Positions 43,001 through 50,689 of a DNA stretch of 64,000 nt are shown piece by piece (positions within the stretch are counted from its first letter, which is position 1; each line of letters opens with the position of its first letter). The position numbers were made by a program, and so were the translations under genes. Location: assembly GCA_022750115.1 (NCBI GenBank), contig JAKIWI010000001.1, positions 271,490 to 335,489 of the forward strand, in the 5' to 3' direction. The notes beneath the pieces were generated by a model. That model saw only the letters and a program-made list of their open reading frames with translations. It ran no database searches and was not told the origin of the DNA. This DNA is from Thermoplasmata archaeon. GTDB lineage: Archaea > Thermoplasmatota > Thermoplasmata > Lutacidiplasmatales > UBA184.

Positions 43001-43396
43001 GTCCTGCACAGTGATGCCGTCGCCCATGGAGTTGATCGTGAAGTACTCGACCGTGACATTGACCGAGCCATAGACGTAAATCGCCGAGGGATAGCTAGGG
43101 TTCCCGACCGTGTAGTTGGCTCCGTTGACGACGCTATTGTTCCGCTCGTCAGCGATCGAGCCGGCGTAGCCAGTGGTTAGCGAGTACGTCCCGCCTGAGA
43201 CGGCGAATATGCCCGAAGTGCTAACCGAGCCATTCGGATAAATCGTGAGAGTCGCGCTGACGCCATTCGGGGTCGGAGCCGGATGTGGGGATGTGGCCGA
43301 CGCGAGTCCGAGCAAGCCCGAGACGAAGACGAGCGAAGCCACACCCACGGCAACCAGTTTGGAAGCGAGCGGACGAATTGCGGAGAGGTACGGCAC
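40079..43396 (-). CDS. anchored NosD-type beta-helix surface protein with ETGLP modules
   Basis: A 1105-residue surface protein. The signal peptide (ASKLVAVGVASLVFVSGLL) is followed by about 700 residues of right-handed parallel beta-helix repeats of the NosD/CASH type (for example SSSVRVEYNGMSARDTGISV, VVNVSRNTALAFTGF, GVTVLGNNLSAARSGGVYED). The closing turn IGDTPMVLAASNLDYYPLM is typical of NosD. Three ETGLP modules (FVETGLPARTPWGVALNG, LDEAGLLPGTPWSVTMNG, VVESGLSAGTSWTATING) lead to a C-terminal membrane helix and a Pro-rich cytosolic end. No copper or carbohydrate active site is identified. The GTG at 43396 is set by a TATTTC box 30 nt upstream; the longer frame upstream is not coding. 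Confidence 0.8.
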   Translation of the reverse strand: MPYLSAIRPLASKLVAVGVASLVFVSGLLGLASATSPHPAPTPNGVSATLTIYPNGSVSTSGIFAVSGGTYSLTTGYAGSIADERNNSVVNGANYTVGNPSYPSAIYVYGSVNVTVEYFTINSMGDGITVQDSSSVRVEYNGMSARDTGISVNSSRVVNVSRNTALAFTGFSAIGDTALVVEANDFANATQDGLDVVRSLNVWVDGNDLTNASTGYGVLSASSTGVTVLGNNLSAARSGGVYEDLGVSGNISDNAIFDEAYPIALVSAHDISIWHNTVDDGTHFGIVLESCVGVKIGDTTAFAPLIAGILAVATTGLTIIASDFRFGSVGLQANQSDAISVLDSQFGDDNMGINLQGSENISVIGSDLSVANFGLVAANSTNIVVRDSDLARASYPVYLSGGDASVLVQTSNLSGAQNGAVYVANSSGVTIDRSNLSRAALFGVESSDTQALTISDTTLDGTSATPGGIGVSTSADTGVTLRNDSIRWTAHPYADDRSRGIQIVGTDLSNETSGYYAIALSNDAQITVTSSNLSGSTGSGADLTSATDVTLTNCQIRQTVLNGVQANSVTGLSVIGSSFDGDGASAIYAASSADVLASGNSANRAFYGFFLDTDVAVTIANNTATGDSSGSLSSNVGSGLTVAGNNFSGDAGSGSLATFIDATQLFSLVGNNLSGDSLGALVEGTAAGVIWGNAFAHDNTSFWIDGNVSAQISHNDFVQDQRWHLNDAGHSDWNATYPVGGNYWSNYTGADVLRGPAQNLTGSDGIGDTPMVLAASNLDYYPLMVPWAQHEAVFVETGLPARTPWGVALNGSPRMTNSNSIVVNTTFGTETTFAYTVLSVVGYTVSPFAGSVVIGAATGAANTVRIVYTPVVAPRYSIVLDEAGLLPGTPWSVTMNGTTVRSLNATASFLLENGSYSFQVTPIAGYSVTPGTGAVSVDGASQTRSVTFATVLYLATVVESGLSAGTSWTATINGNATMGVGTSASRMLANGSYVVVAQPIAGYTLTPTATTLVVAGGPSALYVVYTANPSAPPPSRSPLPTLTSAQSVTLFWIVIVVLATLAAVGWIFALRRRPGKPSPDTAQSTTAPAAGRPSWVEPPPPPPTR

Positions 43397-43420
43397 GAGG
43401 CGACGAGCGGGCTCCGCGTA

Positions 43421-43426
43421 GAAATA
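43421..43426 (-). promoter_or_regulatory. TATA-like box for the NosD-like gene
   Basis: TATTTC on the minus strand, within GGGTATTTC, starts 30 nt before the GTG at 43396 and fixes that codon as the likely leaderless start. Confidence 0.5.
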
Positions 43427-43766
43427 CCCACCGAGCCGTCTCGTGCGCTTCGCCCCGGGGGGGAGTGTCCCGTCCGAAGTGCAATCGGGCATCGAACGCT
43501 GGCTGGATCGATTGGAATAGGCGTCCTTCCAGTCCCACCGCGGATTGTTGAGTAGCTCCGAGCCGGTTGTTCGCCGTGTTTTCGTGTCACAAGGACTCGA
43601 CGATTTACCGTCACAATCGTTTGGCCGGCCGTGGCGGACTATCAGCCCCGGGTCCGAGTCCGTAACGGACTTTCCTCGTGGGTCCTCCCTTCCCGAAGCG
43701 GGGGGAGGCACGGTCGCTGCTAACAGCGGCCTTTACCACGCCCTCCGCCATTCCGGCTCCGAGTCC

Positions 43767-43994
43767 ATGCGGACGGTTGATTGGTGGGTGGTCGCCGCGG
43801 CAATAATCGCGGTCGGCACGGTCTCGACCTACCTCCTTGGGAACCCCCGCTTCCTGGGAATCGATGCGATCCGGTGGGCGGCAGCCGCGTTTCTGGTACT
43901 GGGGACCACCCGAATTCTGTGGCTGAATTTTGGTCGACCAGGGCGAGCTTCGGGCAGTCAGACCGACCCGGATCGACCGCTTCGATCGAGCTGA
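43767..43994 (+). CDS. small two-helix membrane protein
   Basis: The 75-residue product starts MRTVDWWVVAAAIIAVGTV, has a second hydrophobic segment (IRWAAAAFLVLGTTRILWL) and a polar C-terminal tail. The upstream in-frame extension is not protein-like, and a CTTTACC box lies about 35 nt before the ATG. No family is recognised. It is divergent from the NosD-like gene. Confidence 0.5.
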   Translation: MRTVDWWVVAAAIIAVGTVSTYLLGNPRFLGIDAIRWAAAAFLVLGTTRILWLNFGRPGRASGSQTDPDRPLRSS

Positions 43995-44150
43995 GCCGAG
44001 GAGCCTCCCACGACGTGGGTAAAACCGTTCCGAGCGCGGTTCGGTAATTGTTAGATCCGAGCTCGATCGAGGTTAGATTCGGGACCTTCGGAAATCCCGC
44101 TCGCGGGCTAGGTTGAGAGCCCGCTCGGCAGCCTAATAGAGCCAGTCAGG

Positions 44151-45278
44151 GTGCGAAACTCTGCCTTGCGAGCCTTTGCATCGAAGCCGATCCGCCGCTC
44201 CACGCGGACGACATGGGTGCTCCTCGTCGCGATGATCCTGGTGGGGACCTCGGTTCTGGTGGTTGCGACCCAGCCCACCAAGACTCTCTTCACCACTGAC
44301 TCACGTGCCACCGCCGTCCTCACTCCGCTCGCCTCCAACCTCACCGGGCCGCTCGGCCGCATAGGGCCCATATTCGTTTATGACCCGCCCACGGGGGCCT
44401 TCGTGATGTTTGGTGGCCACCGTTCGCAAGCGGGAGTCGGCGGGACCTGGGAATACAAGGCGGGCAGATGGACCAACCTGAGCCTCACCACGATGCCTCC
44501 CCCTCGGTCGTTGGCGAGCGCTGTTTACGACCCAACCCTCGGAGGGGTACTGATGTTCGGCGGGAATGGAGGGCCGTTCCCCAGCTACCTCAACGACACT
44601 TGGCTTTTCAAGAACGGAAGCTGGACCGATCTGACTCCGAACCTCGTCGGGCACCGGTCACCATCCGCGACGTACGGAGCGGGATTCACGTATGATGCAA
44701 AGGACGGGTACGCACTCCTGTTCGGCGGAATGCTCGCAAGTGGCTACTCCAACTCAACTTGGGCGTTCAGGAACAACACGTGGTTCCAGCCGTCGTGCGT
44801 TGGAGCTGGGTGCCACGCACCCATTCCGATGGTTGGACCTTCGTTAACCTACGATCCCTCCATCCAGCGCGTGGTGCTCTACGGAGGCTACGGTTACCCG
44901 CCGCACGCGTTCGCAACGCAGCTGAACGGGACCTATCGGTTCCTCAACGGGAACTGGTCCCCTGCGATCCATGCCACTCCGCGCCACTCTCCTGGGGGAC
45001 TCTACGAGCAGAGCACTCAGTGGGACCCGTCATGCCAATGTTTGGTGATGTTCGGCGGCATCAACGGAGTGGCGCACCCCACGGACCACACGTGGGAGTA
45101 CGTGAATTTTACCTGGATCCCGGTACTTACGCCCTCTCCGCCCCCCGGAATGTACATGGAGCAGCTCGCCTACGATCCAACATCTCACTCGATGATTCTT
45201 TTCGGCGGCGAATTGTTCAACAACATTCCGAACAGCCACCTATGGGTGTTTGCAGGTGGCTCCTGGACGAAGCTCTAA
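44151..45278 (+). CDS. secreted six-bladed Kelch propeller
   Basis: A 375-residue protein with an N-terminal signal or anchor helix (WVLLVAMILVGTSVLVVAT) and exactly six Kelch repeats, for example YDPPTGAFVMFGGHRS, YDPTLGGVLMFGGNGG, YDAKDGYALLFGGML and YDPTSHSMILFGGEL, each closed by a W-rich strand. This is a complete propeller with nothing after it: no PKD domain, no C-terminal anchor. It looks like the head domain of the large Kelch-PKD proteins on its own. The GTG at 44151 was used; the CCTAATAG box at 44132-44139 would better fit a TTG at 44166. Function: probably ligand binding at the surface. Confidence 0.75.
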   Translation: MRNSALRAFASKPIRRSTRTTWVLLVAMILVGTSVLVVATQPTKTLFTTDSRATAVLTPLASNLTGPLGRIGPIFVYDPPTGAFVMFGGHRSQAGVGGTWEYKAGRWTNLSLTTMPPPRSLASAVYDPTLGGVLMFGGNGGPFPSYLNDTWLFKNGSWTDLTPNLVGHRSPSATYGAGFTYDAKDGYALLFGGMLASGYSNSTWAFRNNTWFQPSCVGAGCHAPIPMVGPSLTYDPSIQRVVLYGGYGYPPHAFATQLNGTYRFLNGNWSPAIHATPRHSPGGLYEQSTQWDPSCQCLVMFGGINGVAHPTDHTWEYVNFTWIPVLTPSPPPGMYMEQLAYDPTSHSMILFGGELFNNIPNSHLWVFAGGSWTKL

Positions 45279-45410
45279 ACCAAGCCGCCATGGGTCGCAG
45301 CCCCCCTCGCGGCCCTGTGGGCCCGGTCTCGATTGAGAACTCTCGGTGTTGAAAAGGGTCGGATACTCGCGAGACTCAGGGCCTGTGGGAATGGACACCT
45401 TCGGATTGGC

Positions 45411-45686
45411 TCAGGGTGGATTCGCCAACGTCGGCCGGGGCGCGACACCGAATCTGAGGACAATGCCGACAGGCACGAGGAGAATTCCGAGAAGGATCGA
45501 CGCATCACCCAAGCCGTTCGAGGAGGAAAGCGACGCGCATGGGAGGGGGGGTGGGCCTTGGCACTGGTGATGAAAAGTCGCCTGCTCCGAGGGGAAGATT
45601 ACCGTGGTGTAGTACCAGCCCCACGAAGCTCCAGCGATGATCAGAAAGACCCCCGCCAGTAGTATGACCGTACCCAATCGCACCAC
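45411..45686 (-). CDS. small two-helix membrane protein
   Basis: The 91-residue product has an N-terminal helix (VRLGTVILLAGVFLIIAGAS), an outside loop with two Cys (HHQCQGPPPLPC) that could form a disulphide, and a second helix (ASILLGILLVPVGIVLRF). No family is recognised. It starts at tandem GTG codons (45686 or 45683), 29 nt after a TTTATAGC box identical to that of the thermopsin gene, which makes it a credible gene despite its size. Confidence 0.6.
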   Translation of the reverse strand: MVRLGTVILLAGVFLIIAGASWGWYYTTVIFPSEQATFHHQCQGPPPLPCASLSSSNGLGDASILLGILLVPVGIVLRFGVAPRPTLANPP

Positions 45687-45707
45687 ATCGCGCGAAGCGA
45701 CTCACGC

Positions 45708-45715
45708 GCTATAAA
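45708..45715 (-). promoter_or_regulatory. TATA box TTTATAGC for the small membrane-protein gene
   Basis: The octamer starts 29 nt before the GTG at 45686. Read on the plus strand, the same bases give TATAAA, which may also serve the divergent gene at 45791 with a leader. Confidence 0.6.
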
Positions 45716-45790
45716 CGACACTTTACCGACTCGGTTCAGGGCTCCCGGGCTCGGGCACAGACCTGGGAACCCAGACAACCTTCCCCCATC

Positions 45791-46231
45791 ATGGCCGGAC
45801 GCCCTCTCGTCCCCGTGGAATGGGATCCAGGCGAACCGCGCGGGCCTTGGCTTCTCGGATTCCTGCTTGTGTTCTGCAGTTCGATGGTGGCGGCTGACCT
45901 TGCCCTCCTGCAGGGGATGGGGTGGGCCGGGATTGATCAGCCTTCGCCCCGGCTGGGCTTCATCCTTCAGTTCGCTGCGCTCGCCGCCGCCCTCGGGCCG
46001 GGACTCTTGTGGATAATCCTCGTACCGGTGCCAGCTACGCGCCTCGGATTATCCCCCGAGGGAGCCACCATCGACTACGGGGCTCGCTCCGAGTTTTTTC
46101 CTTCGAACAGGGCGTTCCTCCGAGGGAGCCGACTCGAGGTCTTTTCCTCCCGCTTCGGGGTCCCGTCTCGATTCGCCCTGACGCCCGTCCAGGCCAATCG
46201 CGTGGCGTTGCTCCGGCCGACGTTCCCCTGA
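45791..46231 (+). CDS. membrane protein with two helices and a cytosolic beta-rich end
   Basis: The 146-residue product has two hydrophobic segments (WLLGFLLVFCSSMVAADLAL and FAALAAALGPGLLWIILV) and a C-terminal soluble part (RLGLSPEGATIDYG, LEVFSSRFGVPSRFALTP). This is the layout of small PH-like membrane proteins, but I cannot assign a family. It is divergent from the small membrane-protein gene at 45411-45686, whose TATA element it may share. Confidence 0.5.
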   Translation: MAGRPLVPVEWDPGEPRGPWLLGFLLVFCSSMVAADLALLQGMGWAGIDQPSPRLGFILQFAALAAALGPGLLWIILVPVPATRLGLSPEGATIDYGARSEFFPSNRAFLRGSRLEVFSSRFGVPSRFALTPVQANRVALLRPTFP

Positions 46232-46274
46232 TCGTTCTGCCTCTCGAAACGGACCCCTACTCCGGGACCTCGAG

Positions 46275-46865
46275 CTACGATTCGGGACCGTTCATGAGAC
46301 GCCTGAGAATCGCGGGGGCAATCCAAGCGTACTCTGGCTCGCTGGCGACGACCCCGCGAGACTGGCGCACGATGCCCACGAATCGAAGGAGGGCGTTCAC
46401 CGATTGGACTCGGCCCGCCCGAACTTGGACTCGCCACCGGTGCGGAGTCTGCGCCGAGTCTTCGTAGCCCCTCGGCAGCAGGGGGTCGACTTTCAGGTGC
46501 ACGACACAAACGAAGCTCCGGAAACCGTTGGAACGTAGCAGGCCGAACACCGCCCGGCGAAGGTCCGACTCACCGACAATCCAGCCATGGCCGACTCCAC
46601 CGCTGGGTTGACCCAAGAGCTCCCGCCGACCGAATTGCGGTGGTTGATCTTTGACTAGGTGCACTCCGCACTCTGGAAACGCATCTGCCGCTCCCTTGAC
46701 GAGGCTCGCCCACGAGATGCCTTCGATTTGTCCCTCGGCCAGGAAGCTCAGGGGTCGGTTCGGGAGGGACCAATCGTACCATGGTGCGGCTTCTCCCTCC
46801 AATCCGGGATCGGTCGGGGGCGGCTTTCCCCCCGACGGATCGTTCGGGAGAGATTGACCGCTCAC
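46275..46865 (-). CDS. hypothetical soluble protein
   Basis: The 196-residue product is not recognised. It has a Pro-rich head, then PWYDWSLPNRPLSFLAEGQ, a helix with ISWASLVKGAADAFPECGVH, and a strand-rich end with RSFVCVVHLKVDPLLPRGYE and RVQVRAGRVQSVNALLRFVG. The composition is protein-like and unlike a shadow frame. The GTG at 46865 is supported by a TTTGAGG box 27 nt upstream, the same element as before the winged-helix gene at 34806. It is convergent with the gene ending at 46231. Confidence 0.45.
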   Translation of the reverse strand: MSGQSLPNDPSGGKPPPTDPGLEGEAAPWYDWSLPNRPLSFLAEGQIEGISWASLVKGAADAFPECGVHLVKDQPPQFGRRELLGQPSGGVGHGWIVGESDLRRAVFGLLRSNGFRSFVCVVHLKVDPLLPRGYEDSAQTPHRWRVQVRAGRVQSVNALLRFVGIVRQSRGVVASEPEYAWIAPAILRRLMNGPES

Positions 46866-47484
46866 TCCCCGGGAATCTGAGCGGTCCTCAAATCGGTGGC
46901 GACAGGTTTGGTTGAAAACTCGCGCGAGAGCACGATGTCCGAATCAGTAGTCCGTTCGCCTTCGCGATGAGAAGCGACCTAGCTCACCCACGGTTTCCCA
47001 ACGGCTAGTAGTTGACCTGCGGGGGCGTCGTCCATGTAATCGCGATAGTTCTCGCGGAGCCATCCCCCCCATCCCCACTCAAGTACGCTGGGAATGCCCG
47101 TGCGTGGAGACCTCCGCCGAGAGATTGCCTGACTGAACATCATGCCCGACGTGCACGGGAGCGACCGCGCCTGACTCATTTTGTCTGCACCCGGCCCGAC
47201 CGCAAGAGAGCACCATACTCGATGCCCCGCCGAATCCGACCCGATAGGAGCCTCCGAGAACCCTGCGCGGCGCTCGTTATAGTTCTGGATCCTGGCACCC
47301 GGCCCCAAGAACGGCTCCGTCGACCCGCTCGCGCCAATCACTCGGGACGACGTGGGGCAGTTCCGGCATTCCTGAAGTTCCAACCGACTCCCGACAAGAA
47401 CGACCAGAGCAAGATCGTCGTGAGGCCGATTCCGAGGAGGCAAGGCGTATCTCAGAGTCAGAGTTGGGAGGCCCAGGATATCTG
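46866..47484. other. 619-nt region, possible decayed gene
   Basis: The only gene here may be a broken one. On the minus strand the frame ending at 46979 closes with a protein-like tail (SVLEWGWGGWLRENYRDYMD, then LLAVGKPWV). Farther upstream a hydrophobic stretch (CLLGIGLTTILLWSFLSG) lies in a different frame near 47390-47460. This suggests a membrane protein with frameshifts, but no homologue is recognised. The TATA box of the 46865 gene is at 46886-46892. Nothing else is supported. Confidence 0.3.
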
Positions 47485-48225
47485 ATGCCAGTTGCGGCGA
47501 GGTCCGGATCTGCCGAACTGGAGCTGCCGCCGACCAAGGGGCGCTTCCGAGCGAACAAGTTCATGGATGGTCGGATTCGATCGAGGAAATTTCCCTTCTC
47601 GGACAGCGTCGCGCTGAGACGATCGACGCCCGACTCCGCCGCCGAAGCGGTGAGATGGCAGCTCAGACTCGAGGGCTTTGAGGTCGTTCAGGTGGAGGGT
47701 CCATCGCGTCAGGCTCACCTTCTCTCTCACAGCGAGAGCACGCTCGGAGGGTTGCTCGTGGGGGAGCGCGGGTTGCGCCTCGATCGCGGTCGCTCGAAAC
47801 GGCTCGATCGGAGTCATTGGGTCTCGCTCGCCGTGGGCTTGCCGCTCTTCGGGGTCGGGATGTCGAATCTCTTGATCGGGACGCCGCACATCCCCCTCCC
47901 CCTCGTCGCGAACTTGGGATTGCTCGCGCTCGGAAGTCTACTCTTCACGTACGGTTGGGTCAACTTCTCCAGCCTGGATTTCTGGAGTGACCTGGTACTC
48001 GTCGAGTACGTCGGTCCGTACGGACCTGGCCCGAAGTCGGACGACCCAGGAGAGCGAGTCTCGGACCTCGCAGTCACGATCTCCGTTGGACGTGCCTGTA
48101 CCGAGAACTGGGAATCCAAGGTTGAGAAAGGCCGCGCCGTTGAAGTCATTCTTGATGATCCCCACTTGCATCGTGTCGCGACGAGCCTGCGGGATCGGCT
48201 GTCCTCGGAATCGGCCCTTCCCTGA
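47485..48225 (+). CDS. hypothetical two-helix membrane protein
   Basis: The 246-residue product has a soluble head with AAEAVRWQLRLEGFEVVQVE, a central pair of membrane helices (WVSLAVGLPLFGVGMSNLLI and LVANLGLLALGSLLFTYGWV) and a C-terminal soluble domain that ends in VEVILDDPHLHRVATSLRDR. It resembles small PH-like or bPH-type membrane proteins in order, without a firm match. The ATG at 47485 was chosen with a weak AGGAT upstream; an ATG at 47563 would also keep all visible features. Role unknown. Confidence 0.5.
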   Translation: MPVAARSGSAELELPPTKGRFRANKFMDGRIRSRKFPFSDSVALRRSTPDSAAEAVRWQLRLEGFEVVQVEGPSRQAHLLSHSESTLGGLLVGERGLRLDRGRSKRLDRSHWVSLAVGLPLFGVGMSNLLIGTPHIPLPLVANLGLLALGSLLFTYGWVNFSSLDFWSDLVLVEYVGPYGPGPKSDDPGERVSDLAVTISVGRACTENWESKVEKGRAVEVILDDPHLHRVATSLRDRLSSESALP

Positions 48226-48356
48226 AATCGCAGGGGACAAGTCGGCGGCCGCGGACCGCGGCACAGCTTTCGCGAGGCTACTCTCCCGACGGCGGCGACC
48301 TCGCAGAAGATCCGACGTGTTGGCCGACTTCGGCCGAGGCCGCGAATCAGCGCAGA

Positions 48357-48362
48357 GTTAAT
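48357..48362 (+). promoter_or_regulatory. TATA-like box of the second thermopsin gene
   Basis: GTTAAT; TTAA begins 29 nt before the GTG at 48387, as in the surface genes at 28032 and 30794. The TTG at 48372 would lie upstream of the transcript start. Confidence 0.5.
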
Positions 48363-48386
48363 TTCTGCCTCTTGGTCCCGCTCAGC

Positions 48387-50564
48387 GTGGTCGGTCCGAA
48401 ACCACGAGCTCTCGGGGTGTTGATGGTCGCCCTCGTCGGGCTAGTGGTACTCCTGGTGCTTCCGACCACCGTGATCGCTTCATCGCGGAGCGCTGCGCCG
48501 TCGTTGCCCGCGACACCGTCGATGGAAACACCATCCGACCTCGCCCCGAGTCATCCCGGGCTGCTCCTGCGCTCCGACGTCGCGAATCCCTCAGGGTCGC
48601 CTCGGGCGTCGATCTCTCCGGTGGCCAGCGCCCCAGGCGATTCGCTGCCGCCTCATCCGCGTGCTTCGATCGTGAACCCGCTCCAGTTCTACACCCGGGA
48701 ACCGGCGCCGATGGGAATCGCCGATTTCGGGGTGACCGGAACTTCGCCGGGCGCGACCGCCTACGAGTATTCCTCGCCGAGCTTCCAGGGACAGGCGGTC
48801 GTCCGGTCGCTCTCGGTCTCGATCGGTGGCTCCTCTTCGAAGGTCACGGCGTTCGAGCTCAACGCGGTGGTCGAGTTGCAACGGAACGGGACCAACTACT
48901 CCTACTGGATCCAAAACGGACTCCACCTCGACGCCGGTTCCGACGAGTTCACGATCGGAGGGGCGTACGTCTGGAACTTTTCCTCACCAGGCGCCCGGCT
49001 CAGCTCGGGCGAGCTGAGCGGAAACGCGGGCTCGGCGCTCGCCACGGACACCTACTACGACATTCCGAGCTGCGGGCCCACCTACCCCGGGCAGTGCACG
49101 ACGATAGGTCTGCCGGCGACTCTCACGGGTCGCATTCTCACGTCGACGAGCGGGGGGTACCCCTACGTCGCCTACCAGTACGACCTCGGCTCGGGCTGGG
49201 TCACCTACGACAACGTGACGTTCAACCATATGGCGAACGCCAGCGACTCGGGATTCCGGGTCGACGGGTTCGCGCCGACGCCCTATGCCGCCGGACTCTA
49301 CTACGACTCCGAGTGGGTCTGGGTCGGGGCGGGGGGCGGCTCTGCCAGCACCGACCAACAATCGGACATCAACCTGACCCTCTCCTGGTGGAACGGTCAC
49401 AATTTCCAGGCCGTACCGACGGCGTGGAACTTCGGAAGCAACACGGGCGAGACGTCCACGAACGTGACGGATGTCGGGACGGTCCCCCTCGGGGGGCATC
49501 TCACCAGTGGCCCGGGCACCTTGGGGGTCCTGTACAATCGGACCGGAGTCGGCTTCCTCAACCTGACCGTGCCGACGCTCGGTTCCGCGACGGTCCTCGT
49601 CGACGGGCGCTCGCTCCCGTTTCACGGAGGGTGGGCCAATCTGACTCTCCCGGTCGGAACCCATTCTCTCGATCTCCAGAACTTCACGAACGCCTCGGAT
49701 TCCTTCGCCATTCTCGCGGGTTCGACGACGCCCGTCAACCTTTCCGGTGCGGGCGAGGTGATTTTCAACGAATCCGGTCTCCCCATGGGCACGCCCTGGG
49801 GGGTCACGATCAATGGCACTCGCCTCGGAACGTCCTTTCAGAACCTGAGCGCACATCTCCCGAACGGGACCTATCCGCTGGCGTACGCGGAGGTCTCCGG
49901 TTTCTACCTCCTCGGAACGAACCCCGTCACGCTGACCCTTCCGGGCCCATCGCGCATCTCCCTCACCTTCGCCCCGGTGACCTACGCGGTGAATTTCACG
50001 GAGTCCGGCTTGCCCGCATCGACCCCCTGGTGGGTGAATGCGAGCGGTAGCCTCGTCCAGAGCACCGACACCTTCCTGCAGCTGATGGCCCCGAACGGCT
50101 CGACGAACTACACGGTCGGTTCCCTCTACGAATTCCTTGCAAACCCCCACGGGGGGTCGATCGTCGTTTCGGCTGGGGTCGCGACTCCCGTTGCGGTGGC
50201 GTTTTCCTACCGCCCCACGTTCATCTCGGGAACAGTCGTCCCCGCCGACGCCGAAGTCTCGATCGCCGGAATCGTTCAGGCGCTGTCGGGCGGCGGCTTC
50301 AACGATTCCGTCATTCCGGGGTCGTACGACCTCGTCGCGAGCGCGACCGGGTACGCGACGGATCATCTCACGGTGACCGCCACACCAGGAAACGTCACGG
50401 TGGAGGACCTCACGCTCAGAGCCAACCAGACACAACCGTCACAGACGTCCCCCGGTCCGACGGCCGGGGGTGGAATCCCCGTGGACACCGCGGTCCTCTT
50501 GGTGGGCGCGGTCGCGGCCGTCGCTATCGCGGCGGTGGTCGTGGTGATGCGCCGACGAACGTAG
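48387..50564 (+). CDS. thermopsin-family (A5) peptidase, membrane-anchored
   Basis: A 725-residue thermopsin. The signal peptide (VALVGLVVLLVLPTTVIASS) and a Pro/Ser linker lead to EPAPMGIADFGVTGTSPG, then YWIQNGLHLDAG and AYVWNFSSPGARLSSGE, the same landmarks as in the thermopsin at 10267-12780. After the peptidase part come two ETGLP modules (FNESGLPMGTPWGVTING and FTESGLPASTPWWVNASG), a PEGA-like beta domain (PADAEVSIAGIVQALSGG, YDLVASATGYATDHL) and a C-terminal membrane helix. It is therefore cell-bound, unlike the first thermopsin. Thermopsins cut proteins at acid pH outside the cell. The GTG at 48387 fits the TATA spacing. Confidence 0.85.
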   Translation: MVGPKPRALGVLMVALVGLVVLLVLPTTVIASSRSAAPSLPATPSMETPSDLAPSHPGLLLRSDVANPSGSPRASISPVASAPGDSLPPHPRASIVNPLQFYTREPAPMGIADFGVTGTSPGATAYEYSSPSFQGQAVVRSLSVSIGGSSSKVTAFELNAVVELQRNGTNYSYWIQNGLHLDAGSDEFTIGGAYVWNFSSPGARLSSGELSGNAGSALATDTYYDIPSCGPTYPGQCTTIGLPATLTGRILTSTSGGYPYVAYQYDLGSGWVTYDNVTFNHMANASDSGFRVDGFAPTPYAAGLYYDSEWVWVGAGGGSASTDQQSDINLTLSWWNGHNFQAVPTAWNFGSNTGETSTNVTDVGTVPLGGHLTSGPGTLGVLYNRTGVGFLNLTVPTLGSATVLVDGRSLPFHGGWANLTLPVGTHSLDLQNFTNASDSFAILAGSTTPVNLSGAGEVIFNESGLPMGTPWGVTINGTRLGTSFQNLSAHLPNGTYPLAYAEVSGFYLLGTNPVTLTLPGPSRISLTFAPVTYAVNFTESGLPASTPWWVNASGSLVQSTDTFLQLMAPNGSTNYTVGSLYEFLANPHGGSIVVSAGVATPVAVAFSYRPTFISGTVVPADAEVSIAGIVQALSGGGFNDSVIPGSYDLVASATGYATDHLTVTATPGNVTVEDLTLRANQTQPSQTSPGPTAGGGIPVDTAVLLVGAVAAVAIAAVVVVMRRRT

Positions 50565-50689
50565 ATGCCAAAGTCGCGGAATCTTGTCTCTCGAGGAATA
50601 CTCGAAGGCCCTCCGCGGCGTGTGCTCGATTCAAGGGTGGACCGACCCCGCCACGGCGGAGCGACGAGGAGCGGTCCGGGCTGGGAGTT

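Noticed and set aside
27840..48300. Integrated element with attachment-site repeat of the tRNA 3' end
   Set aside because: I looked for a second copy of the tRNA 3' end downstream and found only short GGGCCCA matches; no integrase gene is present.
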